Of a DNA stretch of 64,000 nucleotides, positions 28,698 to 36,747 are shown piece after piece. This DNA comes from an uncultured Litoreibacter sp. (GTDB lineage Bacteria > Pseudomonadota > Alphaproteobacteria > Rhodobacterales > Rhodobacteraceae). Position 1 is the stretch's first letter. The number at the start of each line of letters is the position of its first letter. Both the position numbers and the translations under genes were made by a program. Location of the stretch: assembly GCF_947501785.1 (NCBI RefSeq), contig NZ_CANMXB010000001.1, forward strand, positions 1,817,048-1,881,047, given 5' to 3'. The notes beneath the pieces were generated by a model that saw only the letters and a program-made list of their open reading frames with translations, was not told the DNA's origin and made no database searches.

Positions 28698-29318
28698 ATG
28701 AAGATTTACGATGTCGAAGGTTTCCCCAACCCTGCCCGCGTCCGCATTGCACTCGCCGAAAAAGGAGCGGTCGACCAGGTCGAATTCGTTCCTGTGGACG
28801 TTATGGGCGGCGAACATCGGTCTGACGCCTTCAAGGCGCGTAATCCTGATGCTGCCGTCCCCTGCCTTGAATTGGCTGACGGCACCCATATCTCCCAATG
28901 CACGGCGATCACTGAATACATTGACGGCCTTTTCGACGGTCCTTCACTGACCGGAGAAACCCCGCGCGAACGGGCGCAAATCTCGATGATGAACCTGCGG
29001 GCGGAAGGCGGACTGTTGAACGCTGTTGGCGCGTATTTCCATCATGCGACACCCGGTCTTGGCCCTGACCTGGAAACCTACCAAAACGCCGAATGGGGCC
29101 AAAAGCAAAAGGAAGTGGCCGAGGGCACCATGAGCTATCTGAACGACGTCCTGGCTGACAACGCGTTTATTGCAGGCAACAAGTTCACAATGGCAGACAT
29201 AACCGCATTTGCAGGTTTGGCATTCGCCGACTTTGCAAAGGTCGAAATTCCTGCAACTCTCAAGAACTTGGTGGCATGGCGGGAAAAAGTCGCCGCACGC
29301 CCGTCGATCGCCGGCTAA
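28698..29318 (+). CDS. Glutathione S-transferase family protein
   Basis: 206 residues. N-terminal thioredoxin-like domain with the glutathione-contact motif AAVPCLELADG and QCTAITEYID; C-terminal helical domain with the N-capping box FTMADITAFAGL. Substrate unknown. Preceded by AGGAGCTGTCCCA, a 13-base leader that is repeated exactly before the next gene. Together with a cupin and an amine oxidase it suggests a redox or aldehyde stress operon. Confidence 0.85.
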   Translation: MKIYDVEGFPNPARVRIALAEKGAVDQVEFVPVDVMGGEHRSDAFKARNPDAAVPCLELADGTHISQCTAITEYIDGLFDGPSLTGETPRERAQISMMNLRAEGGLLNAVGAYFHHATPGLGPDLETYQNAEWGQKQKEVAEGTMSYLNDVLADNAFIAGNKFTMADITAFAGLAFADFAKVEIPATLKNLVAWREKVAARPSIAG

Positions 29319-29333
29319 GGAGGAGCTGTCCCA

Positions 29334-30002
29334 ATGGAACTGAACGCAGATTTTTCGCAACGCGTGGTGGTCCACTCAGATCAGGTGGACTGGCAGGCTT
29401 CTCCAATGCCGGGCGTTGACCGCCGCATGCTGGATCGGATCGGCGGCGAAGTCGCACGAGCAACAACTATCGTGCGCTATGCGCCCGATAGCCACTTCTC
29501 CGCCCACACGCACACGGGCGGAGAGGAATTCATCGTCCTGGACGGCGTCTTCCAAGACGAACATGGCGATTTCCCGGCCGGCACATATGTCCGCAACCCG
29601 CCGACCACAAGTCACACACCTGGGTCCGAACCCGGCTGCGTGATCTTCGTTAAACTGTGGCAATTCGAGATGGACGACCGCAACCAGTTCCGCAAAGACA
29701 TGGCGGGCGAGCTCGGCGCAAAGAAGAACGGCATTGCGACGGCCACGTTGCACCGCGATCGTTTCGAAACGGTGACGTACCGCCATCTTGACGCCGGCGC
29801 CTCTTTGTCATTGTCAGAAACGGGAGGGATGGAAGTCCTGATGATTGACGGCTCCATGACGGAAGGGGACGATGATCTGCGCAAAGGGTCGTGGCTACGT
29901 CTGCCCGAAGGTGCGCCGCTGAACGCTGTTGCGGGACCGGGTGGCGCAAAGGTGTGGATGAAGGCGGGCCATCTGCCTCACGCCAAGCCCCCGGCCGTCT
30001 GA
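29334..30002 (+). CDS. ChrR-like double-cupin protein
   Basis: 222 residues with two cupin halves. The first carries the metal motif [14 protein letters not shown]; the second, near [14 protein letters not shown], has lost most metal ligands. It resembles the C-terminal domain of the singlet-oxygen anti-sigma factor ChrR, but no N-terminal zinc anti-sigma domain is present, so it is unlikely to bind a sigma factor. It starts 15 bases after the GST stop. Confidence 0.75.
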   Translation: MELNADFSQRVVVHSDQVDWQASPMPGVDRRMLDRIGGEVARATTIVRYAPDSHFSAHTHTGGEEFIVLDGVFQDEHGDFPAGTYVRNPPTTSHTPGSEPGCVIFVKLWQFEMDDRNQFRKDMAGELGAKKNGIATATLHRDRFETVTYRHLDAGASLSLSETGGMEVLMIDGSMTEGDDDLRKGSWLRLPEGAPLNAVAGPGGAKVWMKAGHLPHAKPPAV

Positions 30003-30038
30003 CCTATGTCTCGTCTCAACCGGCCAGACGCCCAATAG

Positions 30039-31103
30039 ATGGAAACCGACACGCTGATTGTTGGTGGCGGCTTGGCCGGGCTGAGCCTTGCATCCCTGCT
30101 TCAGGCGGCGGGGCGGGACTATCAATTGGTAGAGGCCCGCACCCGCCTTGGCGGCCGGATCAAGACTGAATTGTTCGATAACGGGTACTTTGACATGGGC
30201 CCGGCATGGTTCTGGCCGGGTCAACCACGCATCGCAGCACTGGTTTCCGAGTTGGGCCTGTCACGTTTTGATCAGCACGCTGCAGGCGATTTGATGTTTG
30301 AAGATCCTACGGGTGAGGTTCAGCGTGGTCGGGGATACGCCTCCATGCAGGGATCGTACCGATTGGTCGGCGGGCTTCAGGCATTGGTGACTGCATTGGC
30401 AAGCCAAATTCCGGAAAACCGCCTGGCCACGGGGACGGAAGTCACACGACTGGAACGAAAGCAAAACGGCATCGCCGCCACCTTCGCTGACGGCAGAGAC
30501 ATTGACGCCAAAAAGGTTGTGCTCGCCCTGCCGCCACGGATTGCGAAGGAAACCATCTCATTCGGAGGCGAGCTGTCCGAAAGCACACTTCACGCAATGA
30601 GCCAAATTCCAACTTGGATGGCGGGTCAGGCCAAGGCCCTGGCTGTCTATGACACAGCATTCTGGCGCGATGACGGATTGTCCGGCGACGCGATGAGCCG
30701 TCGCGGCCCAATGGTCGAGATCCACGATGCGTCCCCAGCTGAGGGCGGGCCATATGCACTATTTGGCTTCATTGGGCTGCCAGCCCATGCTCGCCAAGAC
30801 CAGAAAATGCTGAAGTCGCTCATCATTTCTCAACTAGGCCGGCTTTTTGGGCCCGCGGCAACCAAACCGCGCGCACTTTACCTCAAAGACTGGGCCCACG
30901 ATCGGTTTTCTGCGACCGAGCTGGATCAGGTCCCGGTCTACGCGCATCCGCAATATGGATTGCCGTCCGCGCTGTCAGGTCTGTGGAACAACCGGCTGCA
31001 TTTTGGCAGCACAGAAATCGCCAACGGATTTGGGGGGTATCTCGAAGGTGCGCTTGAGGCCGCAGAATTGACGGCTCAAACCTTGCTGAACGATAAACGC
31101 TAA
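30039..31103 (+). CDS. FAD-dependent amine oxidase family protein
   Basis: 354 residues, short for the family (MAO and phytoene-desaturase types are about 450). It has the dinucleotide motif VGGGLAGLSLASLL, the ARTRLGGRI block and the C-terminal FAD site STEIANGFGGYLEGALEAA. It may oxidise an amine or act in detoxification with the upstream GST and cupin; the 36-base gap suggests one operon. Substrate unknown. Confidence 0.8.
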   Translation: METDTLIVGGGLAGLSLASLLQAAGRDYQLVEARTRLGGRIKTELFDNGYFDMGPAWFWPGQPRIAALVSELGLSRFDQHAAGDLMFEDPTGEVQRGRGYASMQGSYRLVGGLQALVTALASQIPENRLATGTEVTRLERKQNGIAATFADGRDIDAKKVVLALPPRIAKETISFGGELSESTLHAMSQIPTWMAGQAKALAVYDTAFWRDDGLSGDAMSRRGPMVEIHDASPAEGGPYALFGFIGLPAHARQDQKMLKSLIISQLGRLFGPAATKPRALYLKDWAHDRFSATELDQVPVYAHPQYGLPSALSGLWNNRLHFGSTEIANGFGGYLEGALEAAELTAQTLLNDKR

Positions 31104-31180
31104 AGCCAGAGAACGGCAGCCATTCGCTCCTCACATAAAAGTTCCCTTCGCCGCCGAAACGTGGCTTTTTAGCCAGAACG

Positions 31181-31190
31181 CTCAATTGAG
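31181..31190. promoter_or_regulatory. 10-bp perfect palindrome at the ribosome site
   Basis: CTCAATTGAG is a perfect palindrome that includes the GAGG ribosome site (31188-31191), 7 bases before the CoA-transferase ATG. A weak stem TGGCT/AGCCA (31162-31175) lies just upstream. A regulator bound here could block translation or transcription start; this is speculative. Confidence 0.25.
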
Positions 31191-31196
31191 GTTCTC

Positions 31197-32330
31197 ATGG
31201 CTAAGCCACTTGATGGTATTCTTGTTGTTTCGGTCGAACAGGCCGTCGCCGCCCCGTTTTGCACTTCGCGTTTGGCCGAGGCTGGGGCGCGCGTGATCAA
31301 GATCGAACGGGCCGAGGGCGATTTTGCGCGCGGCTATGATACGGCTGCCAAGGGGGCCAGCTCCTACTTTACCTGGACCAATCAGGGTAAAGAGTCCTTG
31401 ACGCTCGACTTTCACGATCCCGAAGATGCGGCTTTGCTTGGCCGGATCATCTCGCAAGCAGATGTCTTCATCCAAAATCTGGCCCCAGGTGCGTTGCGCC
31501 GGGCAGGCTTCAAGATGGAAGACCTGCGGGAGGCAGACCCACGTTTGATAACAGTGGATATTTCCGGCTACGGGGCGGACGAAGCGGTAAGCCATCTGAA
31601 AGCTTATGACTTGCTAATACAAGCCGAAGCGGGGCTGACCGGCATCAGTGGCGGGGAAACGGAATTGGGACGCATCGGCGTTTCCATCTGCGACATTGGC
31701 GCGGGCATGACCGCGCATTCAGCCGTGTTGGAAGCCGTGCTCCTGCGGGAACGGACTGGCGATGGTGCGGCCTTGTCAGTGTCGCTGTTTGATGTAGCTG
31801 CCGACTGGATGACGGTCCCATTGATCCACACCGAACACGGCGCGGGGCCGCCGCCCCGTTCCGGGCTGAAACACCCCTCCATTGCCCCATACGGCGCATT
31901 CGAGACGCAAGAGGGAGAGTTGACGCTCATCTCCATCCAAAACGACCGGGAATGGCAGGTTTTTTGCGAGGACGTTTTGCAGATGAAAAATGCCACCAAG
32001 GACCCAAGATTTGCCACGAACAACGCCCGAGTGCGCCATAGGCCCTCGCTTGAAAGCCTGATCTCGTCTGTAACGCTTACCCTGAACCAGGTGGAGTTCC
32101 AGCGCCGCCTTTCAAAAGCTGGCATTGCCTACGGTGGTGTCAATTCAGTGCAAGACGTCGCTCAGCATCCCGCACTACGCCGCCGTGTGGTGGAAACCGA
32201 CACTGGCGACCAGTTGAGCATACCAGCGCTCCCGGTGCGATGGATGGATGCGCCGCCATCAAAGACCCCGGCCGCCGCACCGACACCTGGTGCCCATAAC
32301 AGCGCATTGCGCGAAGAGTTTTCGCAATGA
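31197..32330 (+). CDS. Class III (CaiB/BaiF) CoA-transferase, mesaconyl-CoA transferase-like
   Basis: 377 residues. The catalytic Asp is D138 in AYDLLIQAEAGL, and the CoA-binding SGYG block is at 123-126. It moves CoA between carboxylic acids by an aspartyl-CoA thioester. Pairing with a MaoC-type mesaconyl/itaconyl-CoA hydratase, 5 bases off overlap, suggests action on mesaconate, itaconate or citramalate, as in the Mct-Meh pair of the 3-hydroxypropionate bicycle. The lyase step could be done by the malyl-CoA lyase at 57483. Confidence 0.8.
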   Translation: MAKPLDGILVVSVEQAVAAPFCTSRLAEAGARVIKIERAEGDFARGYDTAAKGASSYFTWTNQGKESLTLDFHDPEDAALLGRIISQADVFIQNLAPGALRRAGFKMEDLREADPRLITVDISGYGADEAVSHLKAYDLLIQAEAGLTGISGGETELGRIGVSICDIGAGMTAHSAVLEAVLLRERTGDGAALSVSLFDVAADWMTVPLIHTEHGAGPPPRSGLKHPSIAPYGAFETQEGELTLISIQNDREWQVFCEDVLQMKNATKDPRFATNNARVRHRPSLESLISSVTLTLNQVEFQRRLSKAGIAYGGVNSVQDVAQHPALRRRVVETDTGDQLSIPALPVRWMDAPPSKTPAAAPTPGAHNSALREEFSQ

Positions 32331-33154
32331 CTAACCTGCAAAACTGGGTCGGCCGCAAAGAGGTCCGCACTGACCAAATCAGGGCGGCCCCCGCGCGCTT
32401 CATGCAAGCGACACTCGATATCAAGCCCAGTCTGTCCGAGGGCGATCCGCTTCCGCCGCTGTGGCATTGGCTCTACTTCCTGGAAGCAGCACCTGCTGGG
32501 GAGTTGGGACGGGACGCCCATCCCAAACGTGGTGGGTTTCTGCCTCCAGTGGCGTTGCCGCGCAGGATGTGGGCTGGCGGCAGGTTTGATTTCCATAGGC
32601 CAATACAAATCGGTCATGAGGCAACAAAACGCTCTACAATCGCTTGCGTGACCGAAAAGGTAGGCCTCACCGGCCCTTTATGTTTCGTCACCGTCCGCCA
32701 TGAGGTGTTTCAAAGCGACGAACTCGCGCTCAGCGAAGAGCACGACATCGTCTATCGCAACGACCCAGAGCCCAACGCGCCGACCCCTGCGCCTCGTTCT
32801 GCCCCGGATTCTGCCGATTTCTCCGAAGTCGTCGAACCGACGGAGGTCATGCTGTTTCGCTATTCTGCGCTGACCTTCAATGGGCATCGCATTCACTATG
32901 ACAGCGACTATGCCCGTACCGTTGAAGGGTATGACGGGCTGGTTTTTCACGGCCCGCTTACGGCGACATTGCTGATCAAGCTTGCCGCTTCCAAGGCGGG
33001 CAAGGCACCAAAGAGGTTCGGGTTTCGTGGGCTGACCCCCCTTTCGGGGATGTCGCCATTCGCGATTGAGGGCGTTTCAGAAGACGATCAAACAAAGCTT
33101 TGGGCAAAGCGCGCCGATGGGGCACTCGCCATGTCTGCAACAGCAGAATTCTGA
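32327..33154 (+). CDS. MaoC-like hydratase, mesaconyl-C4-CoA/itaconyl-CoA hydratase family
   Basis: 275 residues with two hot-dog halves. The N-terminal FAS1-like dehydratase half (residues 1-130, PPLWHWLYFLE) and the C-terminal MaoC half hold the hydratase motif FNGHRIHYDSDYA and GLVFHGPL. Hydration of mesaconyl-C4-CoA or itaconyl-CoA would give citramalyl-CoA, cleavable to acetyl-CoA and pyruvate. It overlaps the CoA-transferase by 4 bases. Converges on the blaR1-like gene after 19 bases. Confidence 0.8.
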   Translation: MTNLQNWVGRKEVRTDQIRAAPARFMQATLDIKPSLSEGDPLPPLWHWLYFLEAAPAGELGRDAHPKRGGFLPPVALPRRMWAGGRFDFHRPIQIGHEATKRSTIACVTEKVGLTGPLCFVTVRHEVFQSDELALSEEHDIVYRNDPEPNAPTPAPRSAPDSADFSEVVEPTEVMLFRYSALTFNGHRIHYDSDYARTVEGYDGLVFHGPLTATLLIKLAASKAGKAPKRFGFRGLTPLSGMSPFAIEGVSEDDQTKLWAKRADGALAMSATAEF

Positions 33155-33173
33155 CTCAAAAAGCAGCCGGCCT

Positions 33174-34316
33174 CTAGTTGCGCACACGTCCGAAGGTGGA
33201 CAGACGGTTGATCTCTTCCAGCCGCTCTAGGTTGACGACAGTCGATAGCATCAGCCGGTCATGGCTCCAGTCGCCGGGGCTTTGGATCGCCATGGCGGTG
33301 ATCATGATCGCCGCCAGCAATGGCAGGATCAGCGCTGCATACACAAGCCGCGGATAGCTGAGGCTTCGGGCATCAAGCAGCGTGGTGATGCGCTGCTCCA
33401 GGAAAGACATCTTCCCGTCGCGCAAAGCCGAACGGTCTGCGGTAACCAAGGTGACCTTGGGAACGGCCACCACGAAAACGCGGTCCCGGCGCAAGGTTTG
33501 CTGGCAGACCGAGAGCAAAGTTTCGCAATACGCCCTCACGCCAACCCGACCGGATGCCAGCACTTGGCTGTCGCAACTCAGCTCACGCAGGTCTTCGACC
33601 TGCCGCTTCCACGCGTGGTATGCCGGGTTCAGGAAGAAGAACGGCTTCAGCGCTTCAAGCAGGATTTCCCACTCAATGTCGCCCTGCCGCAAATGTTGGA
33701 ACTCATGGGCCAGCGAAACCTTCAGCTCATCCGCATTGCCCAACATGTTGGACGGTATCACCACGTAATAGTTGCGCAACCCGCGGGTGGAAAACGGCAC
33801 CAAAGTCTTGTCCGACAAGCGGATACGAAGGCGGCCGAATTTTCGCCACGCATAGCTGACCGACACAATCTTGTGCAGGCAATACATTGAAAAAACCAAG
33901 CGCACGGTTCCAATGGCAAGGCCAACCACAAACGCGGCAATTGCGGCCCAAGCGACCCAGCTGCCCGCGCGCATGACATCGGCGGTGAAGGTATCGCGCA
34001 TGGACATGAGGCGTTCGAACTCAGTCGCCCGCATCTCAAAACCGCCATTGAGGTAATAGGAAACGACCATGTCGGACAGGTTGACGTTAACGCCCTGCCC
34101 CAAGGCCGATTGTAGCGCGGTAAGTCCAAGGATGAGGAATGGTGACAAAACAATCGCAACGAAGACCGTGTTCAGCAGTTTCAGTTGCGTGGCGTAGGCG
34201 TGTTTCAGCCCCGCGTGGTCGAGTGCGAAACGGGCCGCACGCCAAAGCACAAAGGCGACCACAAAAAGAATGTTGGCATTGATGAAAGCGTCGAGAACAG
34301 CGTCACCCGGTATCAT
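33174..34316 (-). CDS. M56 family membrane metallopeptidase (BlaR1-like, no sensor domain)
   Basis: 380 residues with four predicted membrane segments (about 10-30, 45-68, 119-140, 322-342). The zinc motif HEFQH is at 204-208 with a likely third ligand near E245 in DLRELSCD. Classical BlaR1/MecR1 carry a C-terminal penicillin-binding sensor; this protein stops about 40 residues after the last membrane span and lacks it. It likely cleaves or triggers cleavage of the BlaI-type repressor encoded just upstream, with a different signal. Overlaps the blaI-like gene by 14 bases. Confidence 0.85.
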   Translation of the reverse strand: MIPGDAVLDAFINANILFVVAFVLWRAARFALDHAGLKHAYATQLKLLNTVFVAIVLSPFLILGLTALQSALGQGVNVNLSDMVVSYYLNGGFEMRATEFERLMSMRDTFTADVMRAGSWVAWAAIAAFVVGLAIGTVRLVFSMYCLHKIVSVSYAWRKFGRLRIRLSDKTLVPFSTRGLRNYYVVIPSNMLGNADELKVSLAHEFQHLRQGDIEWEILLEALKPFFFLNPAYHAWKRQVEDLRELSCDSQVLASGRVGVRAYCETLLSVCQQTLRRDRVFVVAVPKVTLVTADRSALRDGKMSFLEQRITTLLDARSLSYPRLVYAALILPLLAAIMITAMAIQSPGDWSHDRLMLSTVVNLERLEEINRLSTFGRVRN

Positions 34317-34698
34317 TTTTCAACCTCCGATCCACAAGTGCCCGGATTTGCCCCAACGCCTCTTCTGTCAGCTCGTCGTCATTGACCAGACGCGCCACCA
34401 ACGAGGCCGGCGTGTCGTCAAAGAGCTTCATCGAGAGGTCTTTCAGTGAGCGGGTTTGATACGCGTCTTTGGCCAGCGTCGGTTTGAAGATATGGCGCTT
34501 GCCTTCCTTCTTGCTGGTCACGAATTCCTTGGTCTCAAGGATCTTCAGGATGGTCGCGGCAGACGTATAGGCCAAGTTGCGCTCTTCTGGCAGCTGGTCC
34601 AGCACATCACGCACCGTCCCTTCCCCCAAGGTCCAAAGCTGCGTCATAAACTCCAGCTCAACCTCGGTCAGCAACTCGCTTTTCTTCTTCTGTCTCAT
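34303..34698 (-). CDS. BlaI/MecI family transcriptional repressor
   Basis: 131 residues. The N-terminal winged helix (LTEVELEFMTQLWTLGEGTV, YTSAATILKILETKEFV) is followed by a helical dimerisation part with a cleavable-looking linker. Repressors of this family are inactivated by the partner M56 protease. Promoter region at 34699-34779 holds a perfect inverted repeat that is a strong candidate operator, so the pair is likely autoregulated. No beta-lactamase gene is nearby. Confidence 0.88.
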   Translation of the reverse strand: MRQKKKSELLTEVELEFMTQLWTLGEGTVRDVLDQLPEERNLAYTSAATILKILETKEFVTSKKEGKRHIFKPTLAKDAYQTRSLKDLSMKLFDDTPASLVARLVNDDELTEEALGQIRALVDRRLKNDTG

Positions 34699-34722
34699 AC
34701 CGTCCCAATCGCGCGCTTATCG

Positions 34723-34744
34723 CTCACTCTTTATGTCGAGTGAG
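34723..34744 (-). promoter_or_regulatory. Inverted-repeat operator of the blaI-like pair
   Basis: CTCACTC (34723-34729) and GAGTGAG (34738-34744) form a perfect 7-bp inverted repeat with an 8-bp spacer, 25 bases upstream of the repressor start. BlaI-family operators are dyads of comparable span. A possible -10 TATTTA on the minus strand abuts the dyad. Confidence 0.55.
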
Positions 34745-34759
34745 TAAATACTAAGAGTT

Positions 34760-34775
34760 TCGTTTTTCAAAACGA
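34760..34775 (-). terminator. A+T-rich hairpin after glpU
   Basis: TCGTTTT (34760-34766) and AAAACGA (34769-34775) pair around two bases, starting 4 bases after the glpU stop on the minus strand. It may end the glp transcript weakly, but there is no T-tract, and it may equally be part of the downstream promoter region. Confidence 0.3.
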
Positions 34776-34779
34776 TTTC

Positions 34780-35058
34780 TCACACTTTCCAGAAGCAGAA
34801 CACGCCCCAGCACAGGCTGATCGCCAGCGGCCACCAGAGCGGTTCACCAAAAATCCCAAGCCAGGCGAGGAAGATGTAGGCCGACCCCAGCATGGTCAGA
34901 AACAGCCGGTCGCCACGTGTCGTGGTCAGGCCCAAAGCGCCTTTGCGCTCTGACGTGCCGGGTTTCTTGATCTCGATCACCGTGATGATCGCCATGGCCG
35001 TAAAAAGCCCGATGAAAAACAAACCTGTGGGCCAGGTCCAGGCCATCCAGCTGAGCAT
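34780..35058 (-). CDS. glpU: Small membrane protein of the glycerol importer (DUF2160, GlpU)
   Basis: 92 residues with three hydrophobic segments (about 8-25, 52-68, 72-90). In Rhizobium leguminosarum glpSTPQUV, GlpU is a small conserved membrane protein of unknown role; here it holds the same place after glpQ. It is the last gene of the importer operon, 31 bases after glpQ. Confidence 0.8.
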   Translation of the reverse strand: MLSWMAWTWPTGLFFIGLFTAMAIITVIEIKKPGTSERKGALGLTTTRGDRLFLTMLGSAYIFLAWLGIFGEPLWWPLAISLCWGVFCFWKV

Positions 35059-35089
35059 ATCAAACTCTCCTTATTCTTCTTACCCGACC

Positions 35090-35887
35090 TTACACCCGAC
35101 CAAGGGCAAAGCCCTTCGCGATGTAGTTTCGCACAAAGTAAATCACGATAGCGCCGGGGATGATCGTCAACGTCCCGGCGGCGGCCAGAAGGCCCAACTC
35201 ATAGCCCGCCGATGACGCCGTCTTGGTCATCGTCGCCGCAATCGGTTTTGCGGCCACGGCGGTCAGCGTCTTGGCCAAGAGCAGCTCCACCCATGAGAAC
35301 ATGAAGCAGAAGAACGCAGCCACGCCCACGCCCGCTTTGATCGTCGGCAGGAAGATCGTCACAAAGAAGCGCGGGAAGGAGTAGCCGTCCACGTATGCCG
35401 TCTCGTCCAGCTCTTTCGGCACACTGCCCATGAAGCCCTCCAAAATCCACACGGCCAGCGGGATATTAAAGAGGCAATGCGCAAGCGCCACGGCCAGATG
35501 TGTGTCAAACAGCCCGACCGAGGAATAGAGCTGGAAGAACGGCAAGGCGAACACCGCCGCCGGGGCCATGCGGTTGGTCAACAGCCAGAAGAACAGTGTC
35601 TTGTCGCCCAGAAAGCTGTAGCGGGAGAACGCGTAGGCTGCGGGCAGAGCGACCGTGATGGAAATCACCGTATTTAGCGACACGTAGATGATCGAGTTGA
35701 TGTAGCCCCAATACCAGCTTGGGTCGGTGAAGATGACCTTGTAATTCTCCAGCGTGAAGGTCTGCGGGAACAGCGAAAAGCCCGACAGTATCTCGTTGGT
35801 GGTCTTGAAGCTCATCGCCACCAGCCAGTAAATCGGCAGCATCAGGAACAGGATGTAGAGGATCGGTATGATGGACCGTTTGCTCAT
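35090..35887 (-). CDS. glpQ: Glycerol ABC transporter permease GlpQ
   Basis: 265 residues from ATG 35887, which overlaps the glpP stop (ATGA). Six hydrophobic segments and the EAA-type loop ETAYVDGYSFPRFFVTIFLP mark a MalG-type sugar permease. It forms the inner-membrane channel with GlpP. The upstream in-frame start at 35926 lies inside glpP and is rejected. Confidence 0.88.
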   Translation of the reverse strand: MSKRSIIPILYILFLMLPIYWLVAMSFKTTNEILSGFSLFPQTFTLENYKVIFTDPSWYWGYINSIIYVSLNTVISITVALPAAYAFSRYSFLGDKTLFFWLLTNRMAPAAVFALPFFQLYSSVGLFDTHLAVALAHCLFNIPLAVWILEGFMGSVPKELDETAYVDGYSFPRFFVTIFLPTIKAGVGVAAFFCFMFSWVELLLAKTLTAVAAKPIAATMTKTASSAGYELGLLAAAGTLTIIPGAIVIYFVRNYIAKGFALGRV

Positions 35888-36747
35888 TTCGCGTCGTCCT
35901 TGGTCATAAGAGTATAGAAGAGCCACGAGACCAGCAGCGTGATCGCGAAGTAGATGAGCGACATCGCCGCCGCAGGGCCCAGATCGAACTGACCGAGCGC
36001 GATTTTGACGAGGTCAATCGACAGAAGCGTGGTCGAGTTGCCCGGCCCCCCGCCTGTCAGAACAAACGGCTCGGTGTAGATGTTGAAGCTGTCCATAAAG
36101 CGCAACAAAATCGCGATGGTCAGCACGGTCTTCATCTTCGGCAGTTGGATGTAGCGGAAGACTTTCCACGGGCTCGCCCCGTCGATCTTTGCCGCTTGGT
36201 AATACGCATCCGGGATCGACACGAGGCCCGCGTAGCTGAGCAGCACCACCAGCGACGTCCAATGCCAGACATCCATGACGATGATCGTCACCCAAGCCGC
36301 CACGGGACTGCGGGTCATGTTATATTCGATGCCCAGCGTATTGTTGATGAAGTATCCCAAAAGGCCAATGTCGGGCAGCGTGAAGATGTTCCACATCGCC
36401 CCCACTACGTTCCACGGGATCAGCATCGGCAGCGCCATGGTGACCAGACAGACCGGCACCCAGATGCCCTTCTTGGGCATGGACAGCGCGATGATGATGC
36501 CCAGCGGCACCTCGATGATCAGAATGAGGAAGGTAAACAGGAACTGGCGCCCCAACGCGTCATGGAACCGGTCCGAGCGCAGGATTTGTTCAAACCAGCT
36601 GAGCCCCTCCCAGAAGAACAGGTTGTCGCCAAAGGTCTCCTGGACGGAGTAGTTGACCACCGTCATAATCGGGATCAACGCGTTGAACGCGACCAGCAAA
36701 AGCACCGGCAGCACAAAGAACCACGCCTTTTGGTTTTCAGTTTTCAT
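35884..36747 (-). CDS. glpP: Glycerol ABC transporter permease GlpP
   Basis: 287 residues, MalF/UgpA-type permease with six hydrophobic segments and the EAA loop YQAAKIDGASPWKVFRYIQL. Its start overlaps the glpT stop and its end overlaps glpQ, so the importer genes are translationally coupled. Confidence 0.88.
   Translation of the reverse strand: MKTENQKAWFFVLPVLLLVAFNALIPIMTVVNYSVQETFGDNLFFWEGLSWFEQILRSDRFHDALGRQFLFTFLILIIEVPLGIIIALSMPKKGIWVPVCLVTMALPMLIPWNVVGAMWNIFTLPDIGLLGYFINNTLGIEYNMTRSPVAAWVTIIVMDVWHWTSLVVLLSYAGLVSIPDAYYQAAKIDGASPWKVFRYIQLPKMKTVLTIAILLRFMDSFNIYTEPFVLTGGGPGNSTTLLSIDLVKIALGQFDLGPAAAMSLIYFAITLLVSWLFYTLMTKDDAK

Noticed and set aside
29334-30002. Anti-sigma factor ChrR
   Set aside because: No N-terminal zinc-binding anti-sigma domain and no sigma factor gene next to it.
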